Positions 1-6,657 of a stretch of 15,233 bases of DNA are shown here, piece after piece; position 1 is the stretch's first letter, and each line of letters begins with the position of its first letter. Source of the stretch: JAXHTH01 sp034211115 (GTDB lineage Bacteria > Planctomycetota > Phycisphaerae > Phycisphaerales > SM1A02). A model generated the notes under the pieces. It made no database searches. It saw nothing but the letters and a program-made list of their open reading frames with translations, and had not been told where the DNA came from. A program made the position numbers and the translations under genes. The DNA lies in NCBI GenBank assembly GCA_034211115.1, contig JAXHTH010000195.1:1-15233 (forward strand). Direction: 5' to 3'.

Positions 1-222
1 GGCTGCGCGAGGCGCTGGCCCGCGCAGCCGCGTCGAAGGCGCCGCGTTCGGATTGTCCAGGAACGAGGAGATCACCTCCCGATCCGCCTCGGGCAGGCGT
101 TCCAGCCGCTCGAACGCGCGGCGATACCACGTCGCCGCGTTGCGCTCGTCCCCGCCGGCGATCGCGGCCATCGCGGGCAGGAGGCTGAAGACCAAACACA
201 GAAGAACAAGCCGCCGAGGCAT
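1..222 (-). CDS. Secreted protein of unknown function, N-terminal fragment (cut by window edge)
   Basis: Reading leftwards from the ATG at 222-220, 74 codons stay open to the window edge, so the C-terminus is missing. The first 23 or so residues (MPRRLVLLCLVFSLLPAMAA then IAGG) form a clear signal peptide: an Arg-Arg n-region, a Leu/Val-rich core and an A-x-A type cleavage site just before GGDE. The mature part starts with a charged, probably helical stretch (TWYRRAFERLERLPEADREV). A purine-rich AAGGGGAA lies about six bases upstream of the ATG and supports this start. The gene is divergent from the nitroreductase-like gene, with 94 bases between the two start codons. The family is not recognisable from this fragment; the Trp/Tyr/Arg helix resembles helical-repeat proteins only loosely. 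Confidence 0.6.
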   Translation of the reverse strand, partial: MPRRLVLLCLVFSLLPAMAAIAGGDERNAATWYRRAFERLERLPEADREVISSFLDNPNAAPSTRLRGPAPRAA

Positions 223-316
223 GAGGTTCCCCTTTGTGAATCGCGCACACGCCGCACCACACCGACAGTACCCTATACGCTCATTCCTTTCACGACGTCA
301 CCGCGGAGAAAACGCC

Positions 317-991
317 ATGACCTCCACGCCCGGTTTCATCCCGTTTCAGCCCTACCGGCCGGAGGCGCCCCCGGAAGAGGCGGCCGGACGATTCTGCGAG
401 ATCATGCGCCGCCGGCGGTCGGTGCGGATGTTCTCCGAGAAGCCGGTGGATCGGGCGGTGATCGAGCGCATCATCGCCGCGGCGGGCACCGCCCCCAGCG
501 GGGCCAACAAGCAGCCCTGGCGCTTCGTGGCGGTGCAGGACCCGGCCCTGAAGCACGAGATCCGACTCGCGGCCGAGGAAGAGGAGCGGGCGTTCTATCG
601 TCGGCGGGCCGGCGCCGCCTGGCTGAAAGACCTCGCCCCGCTGGGCACGGACGAGCACAAGCCGTTCCTCGAGCTCGCCCCCTGGCTCATCGCCGTGTTC
701 AAGCTGATGAAGGACGTCGATGCCGCCGGGCGTGAGTCGGAACAGGTGTACTACGTGAACGAGTCGGTGGGGATCGCGGTGGGGCTGCTCCTCGCCGCGG
801 CCCACCACGCCGGGCTCGCCACCCTCACCCACACGCCCAGCCCGATGAAGTTCCTCGCCGAGATCCTCCGCCGGCCGGACTACGAGCGGCCGTACCTGCT
901 CATCCCCGTCGGCTACCCGGCCGAGGATTGCATCGTGCCGGACATCCATCGCAAGAAGCTGGAGGAGATCATGGTGGTGGACAGAGGGTAA
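317..991 (+). CDS. Nitroreductase-fold flavoprotein, iodotyrosine deiodinase-like
   Basis: A 224-residue FMN-dependent oxidoreductase of the nitroreductase fold. The ATG at 317 is chosen because GGAGA lies eight bases upstream and the family homology begins soon after; the open frame extends upstream to 53 but that part is low-complexity Arg/Ser. Visible features: the RRRSVRMF phosphate-binding motif at residues 32-39, TAPSGANKQPWRFVAVQDP at 58-76, a Glu-rich lid segment at 87-103, YVNESVGIAVG at 146-156 and the C-terminal LLIPVGYPAED at 194-204. Against the human iodotyrosine deiodinase sequence as remembered, the match runs almost without gaps from RRSVR to the C-terminus. It includes the three residues that bind the iodotyrosine zwitterion: Glu90, Tyr94 and Lys115 here, for Glu157, Tyr161 and Lys182 in the human enzyme. 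Family members use FMN to remove halogen from halotyrosines. General nitro- or quinone reductase activity is the alternative. It stands alone as a transcription unit. Confidence 0.88.
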   Translation: MTSTPGFIPFQPYRPEAPPEEAAGRFCEIMRRRRSVRMFSEKPVDRAVIERIIAAAGTAPSGANKQPWRFVAVQDPALKHEIRLAAEEEERAFYRRRAGAAWLKDLAPLGTDEHKPFLELAPWLIAVFKLMKDVDAAGRESEQVYYVNESVGIAVGLLLAAAHHAGLATLTHTPSPMKFLAEILRRPDYERPYLLIPVGYPAEDCIVPDIHRKKLEEIMVVDRG

Positions 992-993
992 AC

Positions 994-1021
994 GCCGAAA
1001 GCCGAAAAGCTGAAAGCTGGA
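994..1021. repeat. Degenerate heptamer array after the nitroreductase gene
   Basis: Immediately after the TAA stop, the sequence reads as four heptamer-like units: GCCGAAA, GCCGAAA, AGCTGAA, AGCTGGA. It is non-coding and sits next to the palindromic repeat at 1027. Tandem heptamers of this kind (STRR elements) are known from cyanobacteria and other bacteria with large genomes. Function unknown. Confidence 0.5.
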
Positions 1022-1026
1022 ATGAC

Positions 1027-1053
1027 GGTGGCACGGGCGTCCCGCCCGTGCGG
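1027..1053 (+). repeat. Palindromic intergenic repeat, copy 1
   Basis: A 27-base element starting GGTG and ending GCGG. Its core is a perfect 9-bp hairpin: GCACGGGCG (1031-1039), loop TCC, CGCCCGTGC (1043-1051). The same 27 bases occur in reverse complement at 1799-1825, so the two copies flank the orphan gene at 1177-1710. It resembles a dispersed repeat that in planctomycete and verrucomicrobial genomes is often mis-translated as 'GTGVPPV' or 'HGRDARAT'. That recognition comes from memory of database ORFs, not from a search. It may be a REP-like element moved by a transposase in trans. Confidence 0.75.
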
Positions 1054-1063
1054 AGCAGGATTC

Positions 1064-1076
1064 CGGGGGCCGGGTC
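1064..1076 (+). repeat. 13-base direct repeat, copy 1
   Basis: CGGGGGCCGGGTC occurs here and again at 1759-1771 in the same orientation, on the other side of the orphan gene. Each copy lies within about 30-40 bases of a copy of the palindromic repeat. It could belong to a larger composite repeat, or be chance in GC-rich DNA. Confidence 0.35.
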
Positions 1077-1176
1077 TTCGCGGGCCACGTGGCCTTCCGC
1101 TTCGCTCCAGGCCGACGCCACCCGCCCAGCTTCCTTGGATCTCATGCTACCATTGGTGATCAGACAGAGCACCACC

Positions 1177-1710
1177 ATGAGCATCTGGATCTGGATCCTG
1201 CTGGGACTGATCATGGTAGTGGTTGTCTTTATTGCCGCGAATGGTGTTCTCTCCTGGCTCGGGTGGCACGTCGGCTCGACGGTCAGTCTGACAAGAATCG
1301 CCGAGCCAATCTGGACGCTTGTCCATGCAGGGCATGGATACGCCAAGCTGCGCCTCGAGAGTGAGGCGCAACCGCAGCACCATGTTGATCTGGTCAAGAC
1401 GACAGCTCGCAAGAGGCAAGCGTGTGTTCGCGCCATTGCTCGTGTACGAGTTGCCAATCCGACCGAATTCGACATCCTGAAGCGTCTGCTCGCACAAGAG
1501 GAACTGAGCCACGAACTGCGGAATCGAAGGAGGTACAAGATCGTTCTCATTGAGAGCGACGCTAACGCCAAGTCTGTAGAGCGTGTTTGTCGGCTGTTCT
1601 TTGAGGATTTGTGGGGTCTTCCTCCCGCATCAGTGATGCGGTGTCGTATGATCGGGGGCTTCGATGCACCGACCGTCCTAAGGAACCCCCACACCATGTT
1701 GCTCTTGTGA
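1177..1710 (+). CDS. Membrane-anchored orphan protein, low-GC gene
   Basis: A 177-residue protein of no recognised family. Residues 1-30 are a strongly hydrophobic transmembrane segment (MSIWIWILLGLIMVVVVFIA, then ANGVLSWLGW) and the rest is soluble and basic. A conserved-looking alpha/beta stretch (RYKIVLIES at 109-117, then SVERVCRLFFEDLWGLP) precedes a short tail ending MLLL. An in-frame ATG at 1144 would add eleven residues (MLPLVIRQSTT); neither start has a good Shine-Dalgarno. Two sampled stretches (1501-1620) have about 51% GC, well below the roughly two-thirds GC of the neighbours, and many codons end in A or T. This suggests recent acquisition or an unusual expression class. It lies between inverted copies of a palindromic repeat. 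No function is assigned. Confidence 0.6.
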   Translation: MSIWIWILLGLIMVVVVFIAANGVLSWLGWHVGSTVSLTRIAEPIWTLVHAGHGYAKLRLESEAQPQHHVDLVKTTARKRQACVRAIARVRVANPTEFDILKRLLAQEELSHELRNRRRYKIVLIESDANAKSVERVCRLFFEDLWGLPPASVMRCRMIGGFDAPTVLRNPHTMLLL

Positions 1711-1758
1711 GCTTATGGAGGCGGGTGAGCTTCAAGCGCGGGGGCGGTGCTCCCCTCT

Positions 1759-1771
1759 CGGGGGCCGGGTC
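1759..1771 (+). repeat. 13-base direct repeat, copy 2
   Basis: Second copy of CGGGGGCCGGGTC, identical to 1064-1076, in the gap between two convergent genes. Confidence 0.35.
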
Positions 1772-1798
1772 GCGGCTACACAGTCCCTTTCCGGGGGG

Positions 1799-1825
1799 CC
1801 GCACGGGCGGGACGCCCGTGCCACC
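1799..1825 (-). repeat. Palindromic intergenic repeat, copy 2 (inverted)
   Basis: Exact reverse complement of the 27 bases at 1027-1053. The hairpin here is GCACGGGCG (1801-1809), loop GGA, CGCCCGTGC (1813-1821). It sits in the 136-base gap between the convergent ends of the orphan gene and the large secreted-protein gene. There it could also act as a bidirectional transcription barrier, but no T-run follows it on either strand. Confidence 0.75.
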
Positions 1826-1846
1826 ACTGAAGCGCCGGGCCGCAGA

Positions 1847-4444
1847 TCACTCGTCGGGGCAGTCGCCCCAGGCGCCGAGGAGGGCGAGGAGGTCATCGGT
1901 GTCGACATCGCCGTCGTCGTCGACGTCACCTTCGGGTCCGCTCGTGCCCCACGCGCCGAGCAGGACGAGCAGGTCGGCGGTGTCCACCACGCCGTTGTCA
2001 TCGAAGTCGGCCGGGCAGGGATCCTCCAGCGGGGTGACGGTGATGGTCATGATCCCGTCGCCCTGCGCGCCGTACTTGCCGCCGATGCGGATCTGGAGGT
2101 TCCACTCCTGCGGGCTGATGAAGGTCACCTCCGACTGCTCGCCGCAGAAGTCGTCGTTGCACGCGATGACCTGACCGCTGCCGGTCGGGCAGCCGGCGTA
2201 GACGGCGAGCTTGGTGTCGAAGTCGCTGCCGCACAGGCTGACCGTGATCTCGGCGATCTGCAGCGGGTTGAACCGGTACCAGATGTCCGACTCGATGTGC
2301 GAGTAGCCGTCGAAGGTGCAGTCATCGGGCTCGTCCGGGCCGTCGGTGGTGGCATCGACGTTCGAGAACTCCGTCACGCCCTCGTAGACCTCGATGTTGC
2401 TGCCGCAGTGATCGGCGGCGGGCCCGTCGGGGACGGTCAGCGAGGCGACCTGCGTGCCCCAGACGTTGTTCGCGTGGCCGTATTCCTGGATCGTCCACAT
2501 CGTCGTTTCGTCGACGGGATCGAGCGAGCAGAGGCTGTAGTCGCCCCAGCGGTTGCGGCCGTAGCCGTCAATGTTGTTCTGCGCGCCCTCGCCTTCGCGG
2601 TAGAGGACGGGGTCGGCCATCATCTGCGGCGCATCGTTGTAGCGCCGGCCGGTGTAATACGTCGCGGCATACTGATCCTCGTTGCTGCCGGTGAAGCCCA
2701 TGACGGCGTCGCCCTGGGCGTTGACGGTGATGGACGGGAAGAAGTAATGCAGTGACGAATCGAGGACGGTGCCGCCCTGGGCGAGGGCCATCTCGGCGAC
2801 GTCGACCCGATACCACCGGCAGGCGGCGCGTCCGTTGTAGCCGATCGTGTGCGCGGTCCAGATGGAGCCGTCCCGGTAGACGGCGTTCATGAGGCGCGGG
2901 CCGACGGTGTCCAGCGGCGTGTTGCTGCCCAGCGCCGGCGCATCGGGCGGCGAGGCGTGCGAGGGAATCTCCACGAAGGACGGCCCGCTCAGCTCCGGCT
3001 CGGTGAGCGGGCCGGTGAGGAGGCGGACCTTCAGGTTCGCCCCGCCGCGCGAGATGAAGTACTCGCCCTCCGCCGAGCCGTAGGTGTGCACGGGCTGGAT
3101 GGCGCCCTCCCACGGCAGGCCGCGGAAGGCGGTGACGGTGCCCAGGGAGGGCGGGTCGTCGATGAGCGGCTCCTTGTCGATGGCGAAGATGCTCATCGTG
3201 TTCCCGCCGCCGACCATGTAGGCGCTGGTGTACACGCCGAACTCGTCCACGCCCAGGGTGGGATAGTCCGGCCAGCGGCCCGCGTCCGAGCCCTGCGAGA
3301 CGGTGAAGTTCGTCTTGAACCAGTCGCCCGTCGGATCATCCGTACTGGAGACGGCGAGGAAGATGCGGGAGGAGAAGTCGGTGATGAGGACGATCCATCG
3401 CCCGCTGTGCTGATCGTAGAGCACGCGGGGATCGCCGCTGGAGCCGGGCAGGAACGCGCCCAGCGTGGCCGCGATGATCTCATCGCCCGTCTCCCTGTCG
3501 AAGGCGGCGATGACGCGGTTGACCACGCTGAGGAAGTGATTGGGGCCGACGGCGCCGCAGGTGTCGGGCGGATAGGACCACTGCCCCTCATCGCCGCGCC
3601 GGATGCCTTCGAAGGTCGAGAGCAGTTCGGGCGTCGTCGCCGCCCCCATCGGCATGGCGGGGAAGCCCTGGGTCTCCCGTTCCTCGTCCGCTTCGGCGCC
3701 GGGCGGGGCCATCGGCGCGTGCACCGCGTCGCCGTCGGTAAACGGACCTGTCCCCGTTTCCCAGGTGAGGCCGGCGTAGTTCGAGCCGGTCAGGACCTGT
3801 CGGTAATTCGTGTCTTCGAAATCCAGCACGACGGGCGCGGGCGCCGCTTGGCCGCGCCGCGGCAACGGGGTGAAGGCCAGATCATCCAGCGCGTACCAGC
3901 CGCCGCCGTTGAGGACGGGGCGCGATTCGAAGACGATGCGATCGACCGCCTCGAGATCGATGGCGAAGAAGGACGGCGTATCGTCGATGTCCTCGAACCA
4001 CTCCGTGACCGCGACCTCGGTTCCCTCGCGATATCCGATCGCGCGCAGGCCGGTCGTCCACGCCCCGCGACCGGCCTGGCCGGCGACGTGGACGCCTTCG
4101 ACATCGACGAGCCGGCCGAAGCCGATGCCCATCGAAGTGTCGCCCCACTTGTTGGTGATGTAGTGCGCGCCGGAATGCGGGTGATACGTCGCGCCGCGGC
4201 TGGGAACCACCCACACGCCCTGCGCGCCGTTGCGGCCGCGGGAGCCGTTGCCGGCATCGGCGGGGCGATTCAGATCGCGGAGCAGGACGGCGTCCCAGCC
4301 CTCGACGATGCCCGGGCCGTAGGCGGACGGATCGATCCGCTCGCCGGAAACGGTCGTCGCGGCCCGGGCGGGCGCGGGGATGAACAGCATCGTGAGCAGG
4401 ACGGACAGACGGACGGCAAACGTGGCTCGTGTCTGGGTCGACAT
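1847..4444 (-). CDS. Large secreted protein with C-terminal dockerin-like calcium-binding repeat
   Basis: An 865-residue extracellular protein of unknown activity. The start at 4444 is supported by GGAGGA about ten bases upstream and by the signal peptide that follows (residues 1-28, ending APARA); the frame is open upstream to 4678 without such support. Residues 30-240 are Gly-rich, with two modules resembling carbohydrate-binding or lectin-like folds (FAIDLEAVDRIVFES and WYALDDLAF around 160-191; VLDFEDTNYRQ around 206-216). Residues 278-670 look like a repeated beta structure, possibly a propeller (PPDTCGAVGPNHFLSVVNR, YDQHSGRWIVLITDF, GRWPDYPTLGVDEFGVYTSA). Residues 700-803 match the planctomycete 'IWYRF...SLCGSDFDTKLAVYAGC' beta domain. 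The last 58 residues carry two EF-hand-like loops (DFDDNGVVDTAD at 813-824; DVDDDGDVDTDD at 840-851), each followed by LL-LLGAWG, as in dockerin-type repeats. It is the last gene of the minus-strand run. Confidence 0.82.
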   Translation of the reverse strand: MSTQTRATFAVRLSVLLTMLFIPAPARAATTVSGERIDPSAYGPGIVEGWDAVLLRDLNRPADAGNGSRGRNGAQGVWVVPSRGATYHPHSGAHYITNKWGDTSMGIGFGRLVDVEGVHVAGQAGRGAWTTGLRAIGYREGTEVAVTEWFEDIDDTPSFFAIDLEAVDRIVFESRPVLNGGGWYALDDLAFTPLPRRGQAAPAPVVLDFEDTNYRQVLTGSNYAGLTWETGTGPFTDGDAVHAPMAPPGAEADEERETQGFPAMPMGAATTPELLSTFEGIRRGDEGQWSYPPDTCGAVGPNHFLSVVNRVIAAFDRETGDEIIAATLGAFLPGSSGDPRVLYDQHSGRWIVLITDFSSRIFLAVSSTDDPTGDWFKTNFTVSQGSDAGRWPDYPTLGVDEFGVYTSAYMVGGGNTMSIFAIDKEPLIDDPPSLGTVTAFRGLPWEGAIQPVHTYGSAEGEYFISRGGANLKVRLLTGPLTEPELSGPSFVEIPSHASPPDAPALGSNTPLDTVGPRLMNAVYRDGSIWTAHTIGYNGRAACRWYRVDVAEMALAQGGTVLDSSLHYFFPSITVNAQGDAVMGFTGSNEDQYAATYYTGRRYNDAPQMMADPVLYREGEGAQNNIDGYGRNRWGDYSLCSLDPVDETTMWTIQEYGHANNVWGTQVASLTVPDGPAADHCGSNIEVYEGVTEFSNVDATTDGPDEPDDCTFDGYSHIESDIWYRFNPLQIAEITVSLCGSDFDTKLAVYAGCPTGSGQVIACNDDFCGEQSEVTFISPQEWNLQIRIGGKYGAQGDGIMTITVTPLEDPCPADFDDNGVVDTADLLVLLGAWGTSGPEGDVDDDGDVDTDDLLALLGAWGDCPDE

Positions 4445-4747
4445 TCGGGTTCTTCCTCCGTGGGGACGCGGGCCTCGACCGGCGGTGGGGCCTGGTTCAG
4501 TCGTCTTTCCCAAACGACTCCCCCGCGCCAGGCGCGGCGGGCCTCGGCGGCCGCCGCACGCCATGCTATCGGTTCGCAGAGCCGGGTGACAAGGATCCAA
4601 ACCGCCGAAAAAGGGCTCGGAGATGGCCGGGGCGGGGACTATCGGACACGTGGGGCGGCCGCCGGGATGGGAAGTCACCGGGAGCGTGCGACGCCGGGCG
4701 CGGCGGCGGGGGCTGAATCCGGATTCGATGGTCCGGTTGCCCCGGTG
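4445..4747. other. 303-base intergenic region, no gene seen
   Basis: This gap separates the HMA lipoprotein gene from the large secreted-protein gene, both on the minus strand, and must hold the 5' leader of the latter. Open frames crossing it have no start-site support. Visible structure: a GGAGGA Shine-Dalgarno (minus strand) next to 4444; a 6-bp stem AGTCGT/ACGACT (4499-4504 with 4514-4519); a palindrome CCGCGCC-A-GGCGCGG (4523-4537); and a perfect 12-base palindrome GAATCCGGATTC (4715-4726) just downstream of the lipoprotein stop. None is followed by a T-run, so no canonical terminator is called. Confidence 0.5.
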
Positions 4748-5116
4748 TCAGCCCTCGGCGAGCTCGGCCGTGTACTCGCCGGCCGAGGTGATCGTCTCGA
4801 TGATCGTCTCCGCCAAGGCGGGGTCGGTGACCGTCACCGCCGCCGACTCGTCCTCGTAGGAGACGTTGCACGTTTCGACGCCGTCCAGGCGGCTGACGAC
4901 GGACGTAAGCAGGTTCGCGCATCCCTCGCAGTGCATGCCGGAGACGTCGAAGTGCAGGACGGTCGTCTCGACGGGCTCGGACGCGGCGGCGGTCGTCGCC
5001 GCCGGCTCCGCCGGGGCTTCCTCGCCGGTCTCACCGCAGCCGGGCAGCGAGAGCCCGGCACAGAGCAGCAACACCATCATCGGGACGACGAAATCCGGCT
5101 TTCTCTTCCGGCGCAT
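4748..5116 (-). CDS. Lipoprotein with a heavy-metal-associated (HMA) domain
   Basis: A 122-residue protein predicted to be exported and lipid-anchored. The start at 5116 (MRRKRKPDFV) has GGAG about nine bases upstream; an upstream in-frame ATG at 5155 would bury the signal peptide. Residues 1-26 form a lipoprotein signal peptide (basic n-region, PMMVLLLCAGLS) with lipobox LPGC, so Cys27 would be lipidated. An acidic Ala/Glu/Pro linker spans residues 28-50. Residues 51-117 form an HMA ferredoxin-like fold with the metal motif GMHCEGC (Cys63 and Cys66). HMA domains bind Cu(I), Zn(II) or Hg(II) through CxxC; they usually sit in the cytoplasm as chaperones or ATPase N-termini, so an extracytoplasmic anchored copy is less usual. 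The copper-type ATPase encoded upstream on the same strand (8384-10600) is a plausible partner, though the DUF pair lies between them. Confidence 0.85.
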   Translation of the reverse strand: MRRKRKPDFVVPMMVLLLCAGLSLPGCGETGEEAPAEPAATTAAASEPVETTVLHFDVSGMHCEGCANLLTSVVSRLDGVETCNVSYEDESAAVTVTDPALAETIIETITSAGEYTAELAEG

Positions 5117-5188
5117 GAGTCTGTCTCCAGGGAGTTCGATCGGGCGGGCAAGCATAGCGCGTCCGGCTGAATCGCGTCGAAGCGGGCG

Positions 5189-6502
5189 TCAGGCCTTGAT
5201 GATCTTCGCCTTGCGGAACGGGCGGCCGAGGGTGGCGGCCGCATCGGCGCCCATCCAGTCTTCGAGTATGGCCGCGTAGATGCAGCGGAAATCGACGTTG
5301 AAGACGAGATCGCCCTGGTCGAGACGGGCCATCGAGGGATGATCGCCCAGCACGCCCGGCCGGACCGGGTCGCCGACGAAGTACATCGGGGCGGCGGTGC
5401 CGTGGTCCGTCCCGCCCGAGGCGTTCTGCGCCACCCGCCGGCCGAACTCGCTGAAGACCATCGTCAGCACGCGGCCGGCGTTGTCCTGCGCTTTGAGATC
5501 GGCGTGGAAGGCCTTCAGCGCGCCGGCGAGCTGCCGCAGGAGACTGGCGTGCCGGCCGGCCTGGCCCGCGTGCGTGTCGAATCCGCCCTGCGAAACGTAA
5601 TAGACACGCGTGTTCATCCCGCCGCGGATGAGGGCGGCCACCGTCTGAAGCTGCGCGGAAAGCGGGTTGCGCGGGTAGGACACGAGCGGCCGCTGCGCCA
5701 CCGCCTTGCGGATGCGATCGGAGGAAACCTGCGCATTGAGCGCGGTGCGCATGAGGAACGCGCGCTGGCTGTCGGGGTCGATGTTCGCGGGCGGTTCGGC
5801 GCGGTTGATCCGGTCGTAGGGTGCCTCGAGCGACTCGTGCACGTCCTCGCCCAGCCATCGGAACAGCTCGGCGTTCTCGAAGCTCACCGGCCGGTTCGTG
5901 GCGCCGAGGAGGGCGCGCGGCGCGGTGCGGCCGATCGAGACCGCGCCTTCCGGATCCGGTTCGCCTTCGCAGGTATGGTCGAAGTACCGGCCGATCCAGC
6001 CGTCGCCGCGCGCGTTCGGGTCGGCGGTGTGCCAGATGTCCATCGACGTGAAGTGCGATCGGTTGGGATTGGGATAGCCCACGCCCTGGACGATGGACGC
6101 GGCGCCGTCGTCGAAGAGGTCCTTCAACTCGGCGAGGCTCGGGTGCAGGCCGAGGCCGGAGGCGGGCTGGAGGGGAAGCGCGCGCGAGCCGGAATCGACG
6201 CCCGACGCGTTGGGGGCGGGGACGGCCAGGCCCGGGCGCAGCTTGTAGTACTCGCTGCTGCCGTAGGGGATGACCGTGTTCAGCCCGTCGTTGCCCCCGC
6301 TGAGCTGGACGATGACGAGCACGCGATCTTCCGGCACGCCCGGCCGATTGGACAGCAGCGACCCTTCCGGCGGCGCCAGGGCGCGCGCGGACCGCTCGAT
6401 GAACAGCGGGGTCGTCGCGGCCAGCGAGAGGAAGGTCAACCCCCGCTGAAGGAACAGGCGCCGCGTGCAGAGATGATCGGGGTGTCCGGTGGTGTCGTGC
6501 AT
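5189..6502 (-). CDS. DUF1501 family protein, Tat-exported
   Basis: A 437-residue member of the DUF1501 family, abundant in Planctomycetota and remotely related to the alkaline phosphatase/sulfatase superfamily. The N-terminus carries a twin-arginine signal (TRRLFLQRGLTFLSLAATTP, residues 13-32), with cleavage likely after ARA at about 41, so the protein should be exported folded. Family motifs: QLSGGNDGLNTVIPYG at 66-81, SHFTSMDIWHTA at 149-160, QGGFDTHAGQ at 305-314, VFSEFGRRVAQN at 349-360 and GGTDHGTA at 363-370. The Asp/His residues in these motifs fit metal binding. No biochemical role is established. It follows the DUF1800 gene by 155 bases on the same strand, the usual pairing. The ATG at 6502 has no clear Shine-Dalgarno; the leader is A/C-rich. 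Confidence 0.93.
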   Translation of the reverse strand: MHDTTGHPDHLCTRRLFLQRGLTFLSLAATTPLFIERSARALAPPEGSLLSNRPGVPEDRVLVIVQLSGGNDGLNTVIPYGSSEYYKLRPGLAVPAPNASGVDSGSRALPLQPASGLGLHPSLAELKDLFDDGAASIVQGVGYPNPNRSHFTSMDIWHTADPNARGDGWIGRYFDHTCEGEPDPEGAVSIGRTAPRALLGATNRPVSFENAELFRWLGEDVHESLEAPYDRINRAEPPANIDPDSQRAFLMRTALNAQVSSDRIRKAVAQRPLVSYPRNPLSAQLQTVAALIRGGMNTRVYYVSQGGFDTHAGQAGRHASLLRQLAGALKAFHADLKAQDNAGRVLTMVFSEFGRRVAQNASGGTDHGTAAPMYFVGDPVRPGVLGDHPSMARLDQGDLVFNVDFRCIYAAILEDWMGADAAATLGRPFRKAKIIKA

Positions 6503-6513
6503 GGGGGGTTGCT

Positions 6514-6534
6514 GTTGGTTGTTGGTTATTGGTT
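6514..6534. repeat. Heptamer tandem repeat upstream of the DUF1501 start
   Basis: Three adjacent units GTTGGTT, GTTGGTT, ATTGGTT (plus strand). On the minus strand they read AACCAAT, AACCAAC, AACCAAC and end about 11 bases before the DUF1501 ATG. They would lie in that gene's 5' leader, where a Shine-Dalgarno would be expected but is missing. Confidence 0.6.
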
Positions 6535-6599
6535 CCTGTTGGAGCCGGGCCCTGTGCGCCCGGGATCGTCATCGAGGCTCAATGCCGAGATGACGATGT

Positions 6600-6647
6600 G
6601 ATCTCCAAGCCTCCACGCCCTCAAGCCTCCAGGTCTCCAAGCCTCAG
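6600..6647. repeat. Degenerate octamer array in the DUF1800-DUF1501 gap
   Basis: Six consecutive 8-base units: GATCTCCA, AGCCTCCA, CGCCCTCA, AGCCTCCA, GGTCTCCA, AGCCTCAG. The consensus is close to AGCCTCCA. Two weaker units (GACTCACC, GCTCACCC) continue into the DUF1800 stop codon at 6658-6660. On the minus strand the array is rich in GGAGGCTT and lies between the DUF1800 stop and the DUF1501 start. It is non-coding and of unknown function. Confidence 0.6.
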
Positions 6648-6657
6648 GACTCACCGC

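Noticed and set aside
53..316. N-terminal extension of the nitroreductase-like frame upstream of 317.
   Set aside because: It overlaps the divergent signal-peptide gene, is Ser/Arg-rich without family similarity, and lacks a Shine-Dalgarno, whereas 317 has one.
4445..4678. Upstream extension of the large secreted protein to an ATG at 4678.
   Set aside because: It would place 78 residues in front of a clear signal peptide; the ATG at 4444 has a GGAGGA ribosome-binding site.
2849..5170. A 773-codon open frame on the plus strand, with a second one at 1715-2755.
   Set aside because: They run opposite the dockerin-type protein and the HMA lipoprotein, consist of Arg/Ala/Gly/Val-rich low-information sequence without motifs, and cross a gene boundary. 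Typical GC-rich shadow of the minus-strand genes.
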